From Nocardiopsis sp. CNR-923 (lineage in GTDB: Bacteria > Actinomycetota > Actinomycetes > Streptosporangiales > Streptosporangiaceae), in the NCBI RefSeq assembly GCF_001942255.1, contig NZ_MKKC01000073.1, positions 1-64,000 of the forward strand: a stretch of DNA of 64,000 nt, read 5' to 3'. The translations under genes were made by a program, and so were the position numbers. Below, in pieces: positions 10,716-19,286 of the stretch. The notes beneath the pieces are model-generated. The model did no database searches. It was given only the letters and a program-made list of their open reading frames with translations, and was not told where the DNA came from. How positions within the stretch are numbered: the first letter of the stretch is position 1; the number at the start of each line of letters is the position of its first letter.

Positions 10716-10875
10716 TCGGCGTGTGCCGGGGGCGACCACCGGGCCGATCAGGAGGTACTCGCCGCGCCGGTCGGGGTGGTCGGTCCGGTCGGGCGCGGGT
10801 ACCGTCGAATCGACAGACCAGGGCCGACCGAAGCTTCCCGGCCCGGCGGGAGACCAGACACCGAGGTGGGAGAGC

Positions 10876-12065
10876 GTGGCACACACCGGATCGGCGACCG
10901 TGACCAGGATCGTCGAAGTCGAACTGGTCCGGCTGCGCGCCCCGTCCGGGGGGCGCGGCGCCGGTGGTCCGGTCCTGGTACGCGTGGCCGACGGCGAGGG
11001 GATCAGCGGCTGGGGCGAGATCCCGTGCGCGACCCCCGCGCAGTGGGACGGTCTGGCCGGGTCCTTCGCCCCGGCCCTGCTCGACCACCTGTGGCGACGC
11101 CCGACCGAGGTGGGCGAGGCCTGGGCCGACCTGCCGTGGGACCCCGCGGTGGTCGGCGCCCTGGACACCGCGTGCTGGGACCTGTGGAGCCACCAGCGGG
11201 GAACGCCGTTGGCGCACGCCCTGGGCGGGGAGCGGACCGCGCTGACCGCCGGGGTGACGCTGCCGCCCCAGGCCACCGTGGAGTCCCTGGTGACCGAGGT
11301 GAACCGGCAGGTGGGGGCGGCTTTCGCCGGATCAGACTCTCGGTCGGCCCCGGATGGGACTCAGACGTGGTGCACGCCGTGCGCGCCGCGTTCCCGTTCC
11401 TGGTGCTCCAGGTGGACGCGGGCGGACGCTACACCGAGGACCCCGCCGACCTCGACGCCCTGCGCGTGTTGGACGACCTGGACCTGCTCGCCATCGAGGA
11501 TCCCTTCGCCCCCGACGACCTGCGCGCCCACGCGCGGTTCGCGGCGACGGCCCGGACCCCGGTGGCGCTGTACCGTTCGCTGGGTTCGGTGGAGGACCTC
11601 AGCGAGGCGATCCGCGCGGAAGCCGGTGGAGCGGTGAACGTGGACCCGTCCCGACTGGGCGGCCTGACGCCCGCCCGCCGTGCCGTGGACCGGGCCGTGG
11701 ACGCCGGTTGGCGGGTCTGGTGCGGTTCCTCCGCGGTGACGGGTGTCGGCCGCGCGGCGACCGTCGCGCTGGCGTCGCTGTCGGGCGCCGCCCTTCCGGT
11801 GGAAGCTCCTCCCGCCGGGTCCCGAGGGCGTGACCTGGTATTTCCTCCGGTTCGGGCGCACGACGGAGTGCTCCCGGTGCCGTTGACGGAGAGCGGTCTG
11901 GGGCACGGCGTGGACCGGGCGACGGTGGCCGAACGAACGACGCACGCGGTGGTGGTGGACGCCCGGGGGGTGCGCGAGCTCACGGTGGACCGCCGTGAGG
12001 GGCGCGGGGCGCGCCGGGCGGAGCGGCCGCGCGGGCCCGGCCGTTCGGATGCCGCCAACCCTTAA
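10876..12065 (+). CDS. OSBS/NSAR-like enolase-superfamily protein lacking catalytic lysines (frameshift)
   Basis: About 396 residues, similar to o-succinylbenzoate synthase / N-succinylamino acid racemase. Examples are GALDTACWDLWSH, LQVDAG, LAIEDPF, WCGSSAVTGVGRAATVALAS and LPVPLTESGLG. The key residues of that family have changed. The KxK of RIKLKIEPGWD reads RIRLSVGPGWD. The Asp and Glu of CLDES read ALYRS. The catalytic Lys of VNIKPGRVGG reads VNVDPSRLGG. The metal Asp of LQVD and Glu of IEDP remain. GTG start 10876 follows GGTGGGAGAG. One base is missing near 11327, where TTTCGCC should be TTTCCGCC. This should not be called menC: both catalytic acid/base lysines are absent. It is the second dead enzyme next to ald. 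Confidence 0.8.
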
Positions 12066-12140
12066 CCGAACAGCGTTAGGTAGAGTGGGCGCACCGTCCG
12101 GCCTCCCCCCGATCACCGGACCCGACCGCCAGGAGGCGCC

Positions 12141-12596
12141 GTGCGCGTTTTCGCCGACATCGACGAGGTGGCCGCCGCCGCGGGCGAGCACCTCGGCCAC
12201 ACCGACTGGATCGAGATCGACCAGGACCGCGTCGACCTGTTCGCCGACGCGACCGGCGACCACCAGTGGATCCACGTCGACCCGGAGCGCGCCGCGGCGG
12301 GTCCGTTCGGCGCCACCATCGCCCACGGATACCTGTCGCTGTCCATGCTCGCCTACTTCGCCCCTCGCGTCATCTCGGTGACGCGCAAGCCGACCATGTC
12401 CATCAACTACGGGCTGGACCGGGTGCGTTTCCTCCAACCCGTCACCGTGGGCTCGCGCATCCGGGACGGGGTCGTCCTGTCCGATGTGCGCCAGACGCCC
12501 AAGGGCGTGCTCGTCACCCTGGCCCACACCGTGGAGATCGAGGGTGCGGAGCGGCCCGCGCTCGTGGCCGACTCCCTGGGCCTGTGGGTCGCGTAG
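12141..12596 (+). CDS. MaoC-family (R)-specific enoyl-CoA hydratase
   Basis: 151-residue single hot-dog protein. GTG start at 12141 follows AGGAGG at 12131. The hydratase signature is clear: FADATGDHQWIHVDPERA carries the catalytic Asp/His pair and GATIAHGYLSLSMLAYF is the usual second block. NYGLDRVRFLQPVTVGSRI is typical of the actinobacterial MaoC/NodN-like group. It probably hydrates short or medium 2-enoyl-CoA to the (R)-3-hydroxy form in cytoplasmic fatty-acid metabolism. The gene seems monocistronic and is convergent with the glycosyltransferase locus. Confidence 0.88.
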   Translation: MRVFADIDEVAAAAGEHLGHTDWIEIDQDRVDLFADATGDHQWIHVDPERAAAGPFGATIAHGYLSLSMLAYFAPRVISVTRKPTMSINYGLDRVRFLQPVTVGSRIRDGVVLSDVRQTPKGVLVTLAHTVEIEGAERPALVADSLGLWVA

Positions 12597-12625
12597 GGCC
12601 GCCGGACGGCGCGCGCGGCGGGCCC
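12596..12625. terminator. Hairpin between MaoC gene and glycosyltransferase locus
   Basis: GGGCCGCCG at 12596-12604 can pair with CGGCGGGCCC at 12616-12625 (one bulged base). It starts at the MaoC stop codon and lies between convergent genes. Confidence 0.35.
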
Positions 12626-12681
12626 TGCGCTTGGCGTGGTCAGGCGATCTCACCGCGCGATCCGGCGCAGAACGCGGCCGG

Positions 12682-14305
12682 TCAGACCCGGAGTGAACCA
12701 GCGCAGCTGCGTTCGGCGCGTTTGGCCCGTGCCCGCAGCCGGTCGACGTCCGCCAGCGCCCGGTCCAGTTCGGCGCGGAGCTTCTCCGGTCGCCCAGGCG
12801 TCGGCGACTCGTCGCCGACGGGGACGACGAACTCCTCGCCGGGCATCCAGTGCGTGCCGTGCACCTGCTCGACCAGGCGGTCCAGCTCCTTCCCGGTCGC
12901 TTCGGGGTCCAGGTGCCGTGCCCGGGAGAAGGCGGTGGCGCGTTCCAACCGCAGCACTCCGTCGTCGACCCGGGTCGCGCCGGGAAGCGGCACGCCCAGA
13001 GTCCGGCCCGGCGCTTGTTCAGGGTCTCCACCAGGTCGGCCACGGCGGTCGACGTCAGCTTCGGCCCGACCGGAACCCGCAGGGCGAACGGAACCCGGTG
13101 GTCGGGTTCGGGCGCGCGCTCCACGAAGCGGACGCGGGGGTCGCCTCGGAACGTCTCCCGGACCAGGCGCAGGTCCAGGCGCTCCTCGTCCAGCGGTGAG
13201 CGCCGTTCACCGGTCAGCACGCTCCAGGGTCCGCGCAGCCACAGGCGGACGTCGGGCGTGGTCCCGTCGAGCAGGGACGAGGCGGTGGTGTCGACGTCCT
13301 CCAGGGTGTGGCCGTCCACGTCCAGGACCACGTCGGCGAAGGGCACCTCCCACACGCGGTCGGGACGCTTGCGGCGCAGTCGGAAGTCGGGCACCCGGTT
13401 GGCGACGTACGGCGACCGGAACCGCATACCCGCGTCGCGGCGGGTCTGCATCTGCGAGCGGCCCAGGTGCCAGCTGCTCGTGTCCAGGTCCGGGATGAAC
13501 ACGGCCCCCTGCTGGGACACCCGGTAGGCGAACTCGGTGTCACCGCCCAGCACCAGGTCGGCGTCCATACCCCCGGCCGCCTCGAACAGGCTCCGGTGCA
13601 GCGACCCCGTCGCGCCGGTGAAGACCCGGTAGGCCTGGTGGTCGGCCTCGCGCAGCCGGTCGTGGTCGGCGATCGGCTTCTCCACCCAGTGCGGATCGGC
13701 GCTCGCGCGGTCGAACAGGGTGTCGGCACGCCCCTGGCGCACCTGTCCGTGGACGTGCTCGGGCGTCATGGCCGTTGGGTCGAAGTCGACGAAGAGCTTG
13801 TGCCCCATGGCCACCCCGTAGTCCAGCAGGTGGTGCCAGCGCATCTGCGACTCCACGTGCTCGCGGTACACCACCATGTCCGCGTCCAACCGGAGGATGA
13901 CCTGACCGGAAGAGGCGGCCACACCGGTGTTGACCGCGTGCGCCGACCCCCACCCCCCCACGGCCGACCTGATCAGCCGCGTGTTCTCCGGGCGCAGCTC
14001 GGGCAGGACGAGCGGCTCCGGACTGCCGTCGTCGACAACCACCACCTCCGTCAGCGCGCCGGATAGCTCTGCCCCGCCAAGGCGGCCAACACCAGCGCCA
14101 GCTTCTCCGGACCACCGTGCGCGGGAATCACGACGCTCACCGACAGCGTCGGCGTCCACGCGCCCAGAGCCGGCGGCGCGAGCGCCGAGTAGTCATTGCG
14201 CGTCAGGCGCGGCTGGTGCGCGGGGTCGGGTCCGCCGCGCGGCAGGCCGTCCCCGGATCCGGATGCGTCGGCGTCCGGCCCCAGGCCGGTGTCCAGTGTG
14301 CTCAA
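12682..14305 (-). CDS. Family 2 glycosyltransferase, two one-base frameshifts
   Basis: About 541 residues after repair. A GT-A fold glycosyltransferase: SVVIPAHGGPEKLALVLAAL at the start of the domain, then EVVVVDDGSPEP, a RLDADMVVY segment with the metal-binding DxD, and AYRVFTGATGSLHRSLFEAAGG, typical of GT2 acceptor-side motifs. A long C-terminal part ends in a short coiled coil (ELDRALADVDRLRARAKRAE). The likely start is TTG 14305, overlapping the upstream gene's TGA with GGGGGGA ahead of it, which indicates translational coupling. Frame changes near 14057 and 13000 are both single missing bases. It presumably adds a sugar to a cell-surface glycan, together with the two genes upstream. 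Confidence 0.78.
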
Positions 14306-16315
14306 CGGAGTCCCCCCGTGTACTCGGTGGCGGGCTGGCCGAGAGGAGACGGTTCGCCCTCCAGGAGGGCGCTCGGACGCCAGCCGAACCACTGTCGTGT
14401 GTGGTCGTGCAGGAAGAAACCCATGTCCTCGGACCACGTGTGCCCGCCGCCGGTGCGGCGGAGGACGTACCCGAGTCCGTGGGCGCGGTAGACGCGTCCG
14501 CCGCCTCGGATGACGGCGATGAGGAGTTGGGTGTCGATCGCCCGGGGCAGCGGCCGGAAGCCACCGGTCTCCTCCAGGACCGCGCGGTCGGTGAGGATGG
14601 TGCCCCCGGCGATGAAGCGGGTGTTGGCCTCGGATGTGCGACTGCGCCAGACCGTCACGTCCAGCTCCTGGAGGTACACGAAGTCCTGTCCGACGCGACC
14701 AGCTCGGCGCCGGAGTAGGTACGCGCCAGGACCAGGTCGGCCAGATGGTCGGGGCCGTACCAGTCGTCGTCGTCCCACTTGGAGACGAGGTCGCCGGAGG
14801 TCCGGGCGACGGCGTCGTTGAGCACGGTGCCGAAGATCTGGTCGCGTCGGCCTCGTGCACGATGAGGGGGGTGCCGGTGGCCCTGAAGTCGGCCACCGCC
14901 GAGGCGACCCGGGACGCCGGGAAGCCGTGCAGGGTCAGCACGACCTCGACGTCCACCCCGCGCTGCCGGGCGACCTGGGCGAGCGCGAAGCCGACCATCT
15001 CCGGACGCCGTGTGCACAGGATGACCGAGACCGTCGGCTCCGGGGGCAGCGGGACGCTCGCCTGGACGGCCAGCGCGCGCCACCGGGCGCGGTGGCCGTG
15101 CGTGCGCAACGCCGCGCGGCGCAGCCGGACGCTGTACTCCTCGCGCCGCAGCTGGTCGGCCAGGTCCGCCTCCGCGGCCTCGGTCACGAGGTCGGTCAGC
15201 GGGTCGCCCAGTCCGGCTGCCCAGGTCGGAACGGGGCCGCTGACCAGGGGGACTCCGCCGGCGGCGAGCGAGGCGACGGCACGCACGGCCGCGCTGGGCC
15301 CGGCGTGCCCCGACCAGTCCACGCGGACGCCGCGCAGGTGCCGCAGCCGGGACAGGTCGACGTCGGTGACCGTCCCGTCCGCGCCCACCGTGACGAGGTT
15401 CTTCCCCTCCTCGCGGACGACTGCGCGGCCGCCGTGCACGGTGAGGTCGCCCAGGGGTCCGTTCGCGGACCTGGTGAACCCCACGGGGTTGACGGTGGTC
15501 TCGTCGATCGGCGCGACGGCGTGCACGCGCGCCTGCGACGGAGCCGCGGCGACCGCGTTGACCCGCCGGGCGCGGCCGTGTCCGGAGTCCCCGACGATCG
15601 TCGACCACGCGTCGGCGCCGGTGACGTCCCGGTCCAGAACCGGGACGTCGGCGTCCTCCCACCGGGGGACGCCGTCGGCGGACACACGGAGCGCGACGTC
15701 GCCGTAGGGGGTCACCCGGCGCAGCGGGACGGGCCCGGCCGCCTCCACCCCGCTGGCGCCCGTGTCACCCGGGCGCCACAGTGCGCCCTCGGGACCGTTG
15801 AGGACGGCCACGGGGGCGAGGGCCGGTCCGCGGCGCCGCCCGCGGGTCCCCTGCATGAGGGCGTCGAGCACCTGCGCGGTGTCGACGGCGTTGGGGAAGA
15901 ACAGCTCGCAGAGCCATCCGCGCCGGTCGAACCGGCGGATTCGCATCTCCTGGAGGTCGCGCCACTGGCCCATGCCCGGGGAGGCCGGGAGCGGCGGGTC
16001 CTGGTGCCCCGGGGTGGTCATGAGCGCGACGACCACGTGCACGGCGCGCGGCAGGTGGGTGCTCACCGTGAGCGACCGGTTCAGGTCGGTGGGGGTGGCC
16101 GCGACGACGGCGACCAGCCCGACCTCCCGTTCCGGGTCGCCCTCGCGGACCCGCACGCCCATCGGATGCGCGTCCAGGTCCACGAGGCGGTCCCCGGGCC
16201 CGAGCGGCAGTCGGGCGAGCGGAGGGAGCGCGGTCTCGTGCGCGCCCGTGTGGCACAGCACGGCGGGTTCGCGGCCGCGCATGCGCAGAGCTCTCCGGAG
16301 AGCGGTGGTGATCAT
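14302..16315 (-). CDS. Large glycosyltransferase (GT2-like domain at the C-terminal half), two frameshifts
   Basis: About 671 residues after repair. The N-terminal 350 residues are poorly conserved and resemble the glycan-locus proteins in which a nucleotide-sugar or glycosyltransferase-like module precedes a GT2 domain. The GT2 domain starts at PTVSVILCTRRPEMVGFALAQ. It continues with VLNDAVARTSGDLVSKWDDDDWYGPDHL (Asp cluster binding metal and nucleotide) and ends with GGTILTDRAVLEETGGFRPL and HTWSEDMGFFLHDH. Frames change near 14842 and 14693, each one missing base. Stop TGA 14302-14304 overlaps the next gene's start. The sugar and acceptor cannot be read from sequence. Confidence 0.75.
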
Positions 16316-16382
16316 CGGCTGACCTCGGATCGGTGAACGGCGGCGGGAAAGGGGGGATCCTCCGCGGGTGGCGGGGGCGGAG

Positions 16383-17411
16383 TCAGGCGCCCTTGCGGGT
16401 GAACACGTGCGTGCCCTTCTCCGTGTGCTCCTCGCTGCGCTGGAGTTCGGGGTGTTCGGCGAGCCAGCGGTCGCCGATGGCCCGCTCGTCCGGGCGGTCG
16501 GCGTCGTCCAGGACGATGACCGCGTCCTCGGTGCAGTGAGGGAGCACCGCGGGCACGGCCGGGTAGCGGGCGTGGCGGCCGGTGGCCTGTGGCGGACCGT
16601 CGACGAAGACCAGGCCGATCCCGTCCAGGTCGGCCAGGACCGAGGCGTCGTACCACCGGTCGGCGGTCCGGACGGTCTCGTCCCCGACCAGGACCCGCAC
16701 GGACTCGACCTCGGTGAGGGGGGCGTGGCGGATCTCGATCATGTCGTCGAGGCCGTGCGCGGCGACCAGCTCGCGGCTGAGCTCGGCGTATCGGGCGTCG
16801 TGTTCGATGGCCACGAGCCGGCCGCCGCCCGCCCGCCGCAGCGCGTACCCGAGCCAGACGCTGGAGGCGCCGCTGCCGAACTCCACGACGAGGCCGGGGC
16901 GCAGGAGGTCGATCTGCCGGACCAGCACGCGCAGGACGTCCGGAGAGGCCGCCCAACCGCGCAGCGGCGGCATGAACGCGGCGGTGTCGAGGTTCTCGCG
17001 CAGCTCGGTCCAGGCGACCTGCTGCTCGTAGTCGTTGCGCCCCTGGACGGTGACGGCGTGGCGGATCTCCCTGGAGACCTTGGGCAGGGCGTGCGCGTGC
17101 ACGCGGTCGACCCGCGCGCGGATCTCGTCCAGGGCGGCGGTGAGCTCCAGCCGGTCCCTGCCCAGCGCCTCGGTGACCGTGTGCGTGTGCGCCGCCACCG
17201 CCGCGGGCAGCGCCAGCACGGAACGGCGCAGGCGGATCAGTCCGAGGCCCAGGACGCAGACCAGGCCCCCGAGCCCGGCCATCGCGGTGAGGAGGACCGC
17301 GTCCGCCACGGTGACGAGCCCGAGCGCCCCCAGCGCCGCCAGGGTGGCCGTCGCCGCCACGGCGGACACGGCGGCGAGGATCCGGATCGAACGGCGGCGG
17401 AGCAGGCGCAT
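16383..17411 (-). CDS. Membrane-anchored class I SAM methyltransferase
   Basis: 342 residues. Two adjacent hydrophobic segments (about residues 9-31 and 33-54) anchor the protein. A coiled linker (LELTAALDEIRARVDRVHAHA) leads to a methyltransferase domain of the FkbM/CmcI-like class: LVVEFGSGASSVWLGYAL (motif I), LVAIEHDARYAEL, GLVFVDGPPQATGRHARYPAVPAV and AVIVLDDADR. ATG 17411 is preferred because GGAGG lies eight bases upstream; an in-frame upstream ATG at 17426 lacks such a site. It is the first gene of the three-gene minus-strand glycan operon and may methylate a surface sugar or lipid-linked intermediate. Confidence 0.78.
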   Translation of the reverse strand: MRLLRRRSIRILAAVSAVAATATLAALGALGLVTVADAVLLTAMAGLGGLVCVLGLGLIRLRRSVLALPAAVAAHTHTVTEALGRDRLELTAALDEIRARVDRVHAHALPKVSREIRHAVTVQGRNDYEQQVAWTELRENLDTAAFMPPLRGWAASPDVLRVLVRQIDLLRPGLVVEFGSGASSVWLGYALRRAGGGRLVAIEHDARYAELSRELVAAHGLDDMIEIRHAPLTEVESVRVLVGDETVRTADRWYDASVLADLDGIGLVFVDGPPQATGRHARYPAVPAVLPHCTEDAVIVLDDADRPDERAIGDRWLAEHPELQRSEEHTEKGTHVFTRKGA

Positions 17412-17684
17412 GGTGTCGACCTCCACGGGTTTCTGACACGGTCTGGGGGATGGACGGGGGTCCGCGAGGGCGCGGCGCCGCGCGGGACGACCGGCGCCGA
17501 TCGTTCTCCCAGTTTAGGCGGAAAAAGGGCGGACGGCGGTTGTGACACTAATGGTTCGGCGGAATGCCGGGCCCGTCTGAAGGCGAATCGAAACGCGAAG
17601 AACGAGCAATTCTCCGTTTGTTCACCCGACAATCACCGAAATCCCGCTCAACCGATGTCTGGAATTCTCCGGCATCGCCCGGTA
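17412..17684. other. AT-richer upstream region of the glycan operon
   Basis: Noticeably lower GC than its surroundings, with runs such as GGAAAAAGGG near 17520 and GAAACGCGAAGAACGAGCAA near 17590. It probably carries the promoter of the minus-strand operon. No ORF or RNA is recognised. Confidence 0.4.
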
Positions 17685-18014
17685 TCACCATTCGGTGGCC
17701 TCCAGCAGTCCCTCCTCCATCATCGGCGCGAGGGTGCGGGCGTAGGCGGCGCTCGCCGGGAGAGCGGTGCCCGACGCACTCGGCGCCCGCGAAGTCGCGG
17801 CGCGGCGGGTCGCGCGGGCCCACGACAAGGAAGACGTCGACGCCGCCGGAGACCCGGCCGAGCAGACGTGGTGGACGGCCACGGGGACCACCGCGACGGC
17901 GCGCAGACCCTCGATCTCGGGACGGAACGCGGCACCCGCGCGCACGGCGGACCGGGTGGCGAGGGAGGCGACCGGGGGCACGGCGGCAAAGACCCCGGGA
18001 ACGGTGACAGACAT
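17685..18014 (-). pseudogene. Remnant of an OafA-type acyltransferase-3/SGNH gene with the middle missing
   Basis: Starts as a normal acyltransferase-3 gene: ATG 18014, a short leader, then FRPEIEGLRAVAVVPVAVHHV, the conserved first membrane helix with its catalytic His. A shift of frame gives VSGGVDVFLVV. Instead of the usual ten helices and SGNH domain (over 600 residues), the sequence jumps to a short ending resembling the SGNH C terminus (SAAYARTLAPMMEEGL, compare the family pattern ...TAxYSRTLAPxL). Only about 108 codons remain. This is not explained by one missing base and looks like an internal deletion. It sits at the head of the glycan locus, where an O-acyltransferase would be expected to decorate the polymer. 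Confidence 0.62.
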
Positions 18015-18503
18015 GGGTGAGAGGACCCTTGAGCACACGTGGGAGACATCAACCGAACGGGGCACGCGTCGGGTTCGAAAAACGCGGTTTCGACGTGGCA
18101 TTGTCGCTGTCCGTGACACCGCTCCGATGAATGGCCGGAGAACGCGGAGCCAACCCTGGGTCCCGTTTTCGCCGCGGGGCCGTGCCGCGATCGGGACGGA
18201 GATGACCACGGGCGTACGGGCGAAATCAACCCAGGATGTGATGATTCGACCACGCGTCCGCGGGGTACCGCGCTCTCGGCGGCTCCGCTCGCGGAGCACC
18301 GACCGCCGCCACACGTCACGGCGACCGGACACCCACGGTCAGCGACGGTCGGCCGCCCGCATCCCCAGGGCGGGGTTTATTCCCGTACCGGTGTGTAGAC
18401 AGAGCGACATCGGGCCCCCGGCGCCCTGGCTGATAGCTTGCTGCCTAGCGATCCCATCGCTGGTGAACACGACGAATCGCGTCTTTGGAAAGGTGCGTCA
18501 GAG
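18015..18503. other. Intergenic region upstream of superoxide dismutase
   Basis: About 490 bases between the acyltransferase remnant and the dismutase gene. It must contain the dismutase promoter. The last 100 bases hold AT-richer sequence (CTGATAGCTTGCTGCCTAGCGATCC near 18430) but no convincing hexamer pair. I see no ORF with family similarity. Confidence 0.35.
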
Positions 18504-19115
18504 ATGTCTGCGCCATACACGCTGCCCGAACTCTCCTACGACTACGCGGCCCTGGAGCCGTGGATCTCGGGCCAGATCATGGAGCTCCACCACTCCAAGC
18601 ACCACGCCGCCTACGTGGCCGGTGCGAACACCGCGCTGGAGCAGATGGCGGAGGCCCGGGAGTCCGGCAACTTCGGCACCATCCCCATGCTGGAGAAGAA
18701 CCTCGCCTTCCACCTCGGCGGGCACGTCAACCACTCGATCTTCTGGCAGAACCTGTCCGCCGACGGCGGCGACAAGCCCGAGGGCGAACTGGGCGCCGCG
18801 ATCGACGACCAGTTCGGCTCCTTCGACGCCTTCCGCGCCCACTTCGGCGCGGCGGCCAACAGCATCCAGGGCTCGGGCTGGGCGATCCTCGCCTACGAGC
18901 CGCTCGGCCAGCGCCTCATCATCGAGCAGCTGTACGACCAGCAGGCCAACATCCCGCACAGCACCACCCCGCTGCTGATGCTGGACATGTGGGAGCACGC
19001 CTTCTACCTGCAGTACAAGAACGTGAAGGCCGACTACGTGAAGGCCTTCTGGAACGTCGTCAACTGGGCCGACGTCCAGCAGCGCCTCGCCAGGGCCCGC
19101 GAGGTGTCCTTCTAG
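18504..19115 (+). CDS. sodA: Superoxide dismutase (Fe/Mn family, Mn-like)
   Basis: Cytoplasmic enzyme converting superoxide to oxygen and hydrogen peroxide. 203 residues from ATG 18504. All four metal ligands are present: first His in [10 protein letters not shown], second in [10 protein letters not shown], then Asp and His in [25 protein letters not shown], with Gly-Gly before the His, favours the Mn-type subgroup over the Fe-type. The track upstream could be read 22 codons longer, but the family normally begins MxxPYTLPELxYDYxALEP, as here. It is followed by two hairpins and is monocistronic. Confidence 0.92.
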   Translation: MSAPYTLPELSYDYAALEPWISGQIMELHHSKHHAAYVAGANTALEQMAEARESGNFGTIPMLEKNLAFHLGGHVNHSIFWQNLSADGGDKPEGELGAAIDDQFGSFDAFRAHFGAAANSIQGSGWAILAYEPLGQRLIIEQLYDQQANIPHSTTPLLMLDMWEHAFYLQYKNVKADYVKAFWNVVNWADVQQRLARAREVSF

Positions 19116-19212
19116 GACGCGTTCCGTGGATGCTGCCGGTCGCGCGGCAGGGTATGCGTCCGCGGCACACGACCTGGGTCCGAGCAGGACCATGCGCCGC
19201 GGGCGCAGCGGG

Positions 19213-19284
19213 GGGCGGCACCATCCCGACCAGGGGTGCCGCCCTCGCTCCGTTCCGCAGCGGCGGCCCGGGCCGCCGCTGCGG
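19213..19284. terminator. Two tandem terminator hairpins between sod and the MocR gene
   Basis: First hairpin: GGGCGGCACC at 19213-19222 with its complement at 19235-19244. Second: a 30-base perfect palindrome 19255-19284 (CCGCAGCGGCGGCCC and its complement). They sit between convergent stop codons and can serve both strands. Confidence 0.65.
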
Positions 19285-19286
19285 GC

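Noticed and set aside
10876-12065. menC (o-succinylbenzoate synthase).
   Set aside because: The catalytic KxK and Lys are absent, so a menaquinone role is not supported.
11361-14159. A 932-residue minus-strand frame covering the OSBS-like and MaoC genes as well as the glycosyltransferase.
   Set aside because: Only its first third (after 14057) is a real protein. The remainder is an antisense shadow caused by high third-position GC plus a frame break near 13000; the downstream part is very Arg/Pro/Ser-rich and matches no protein.
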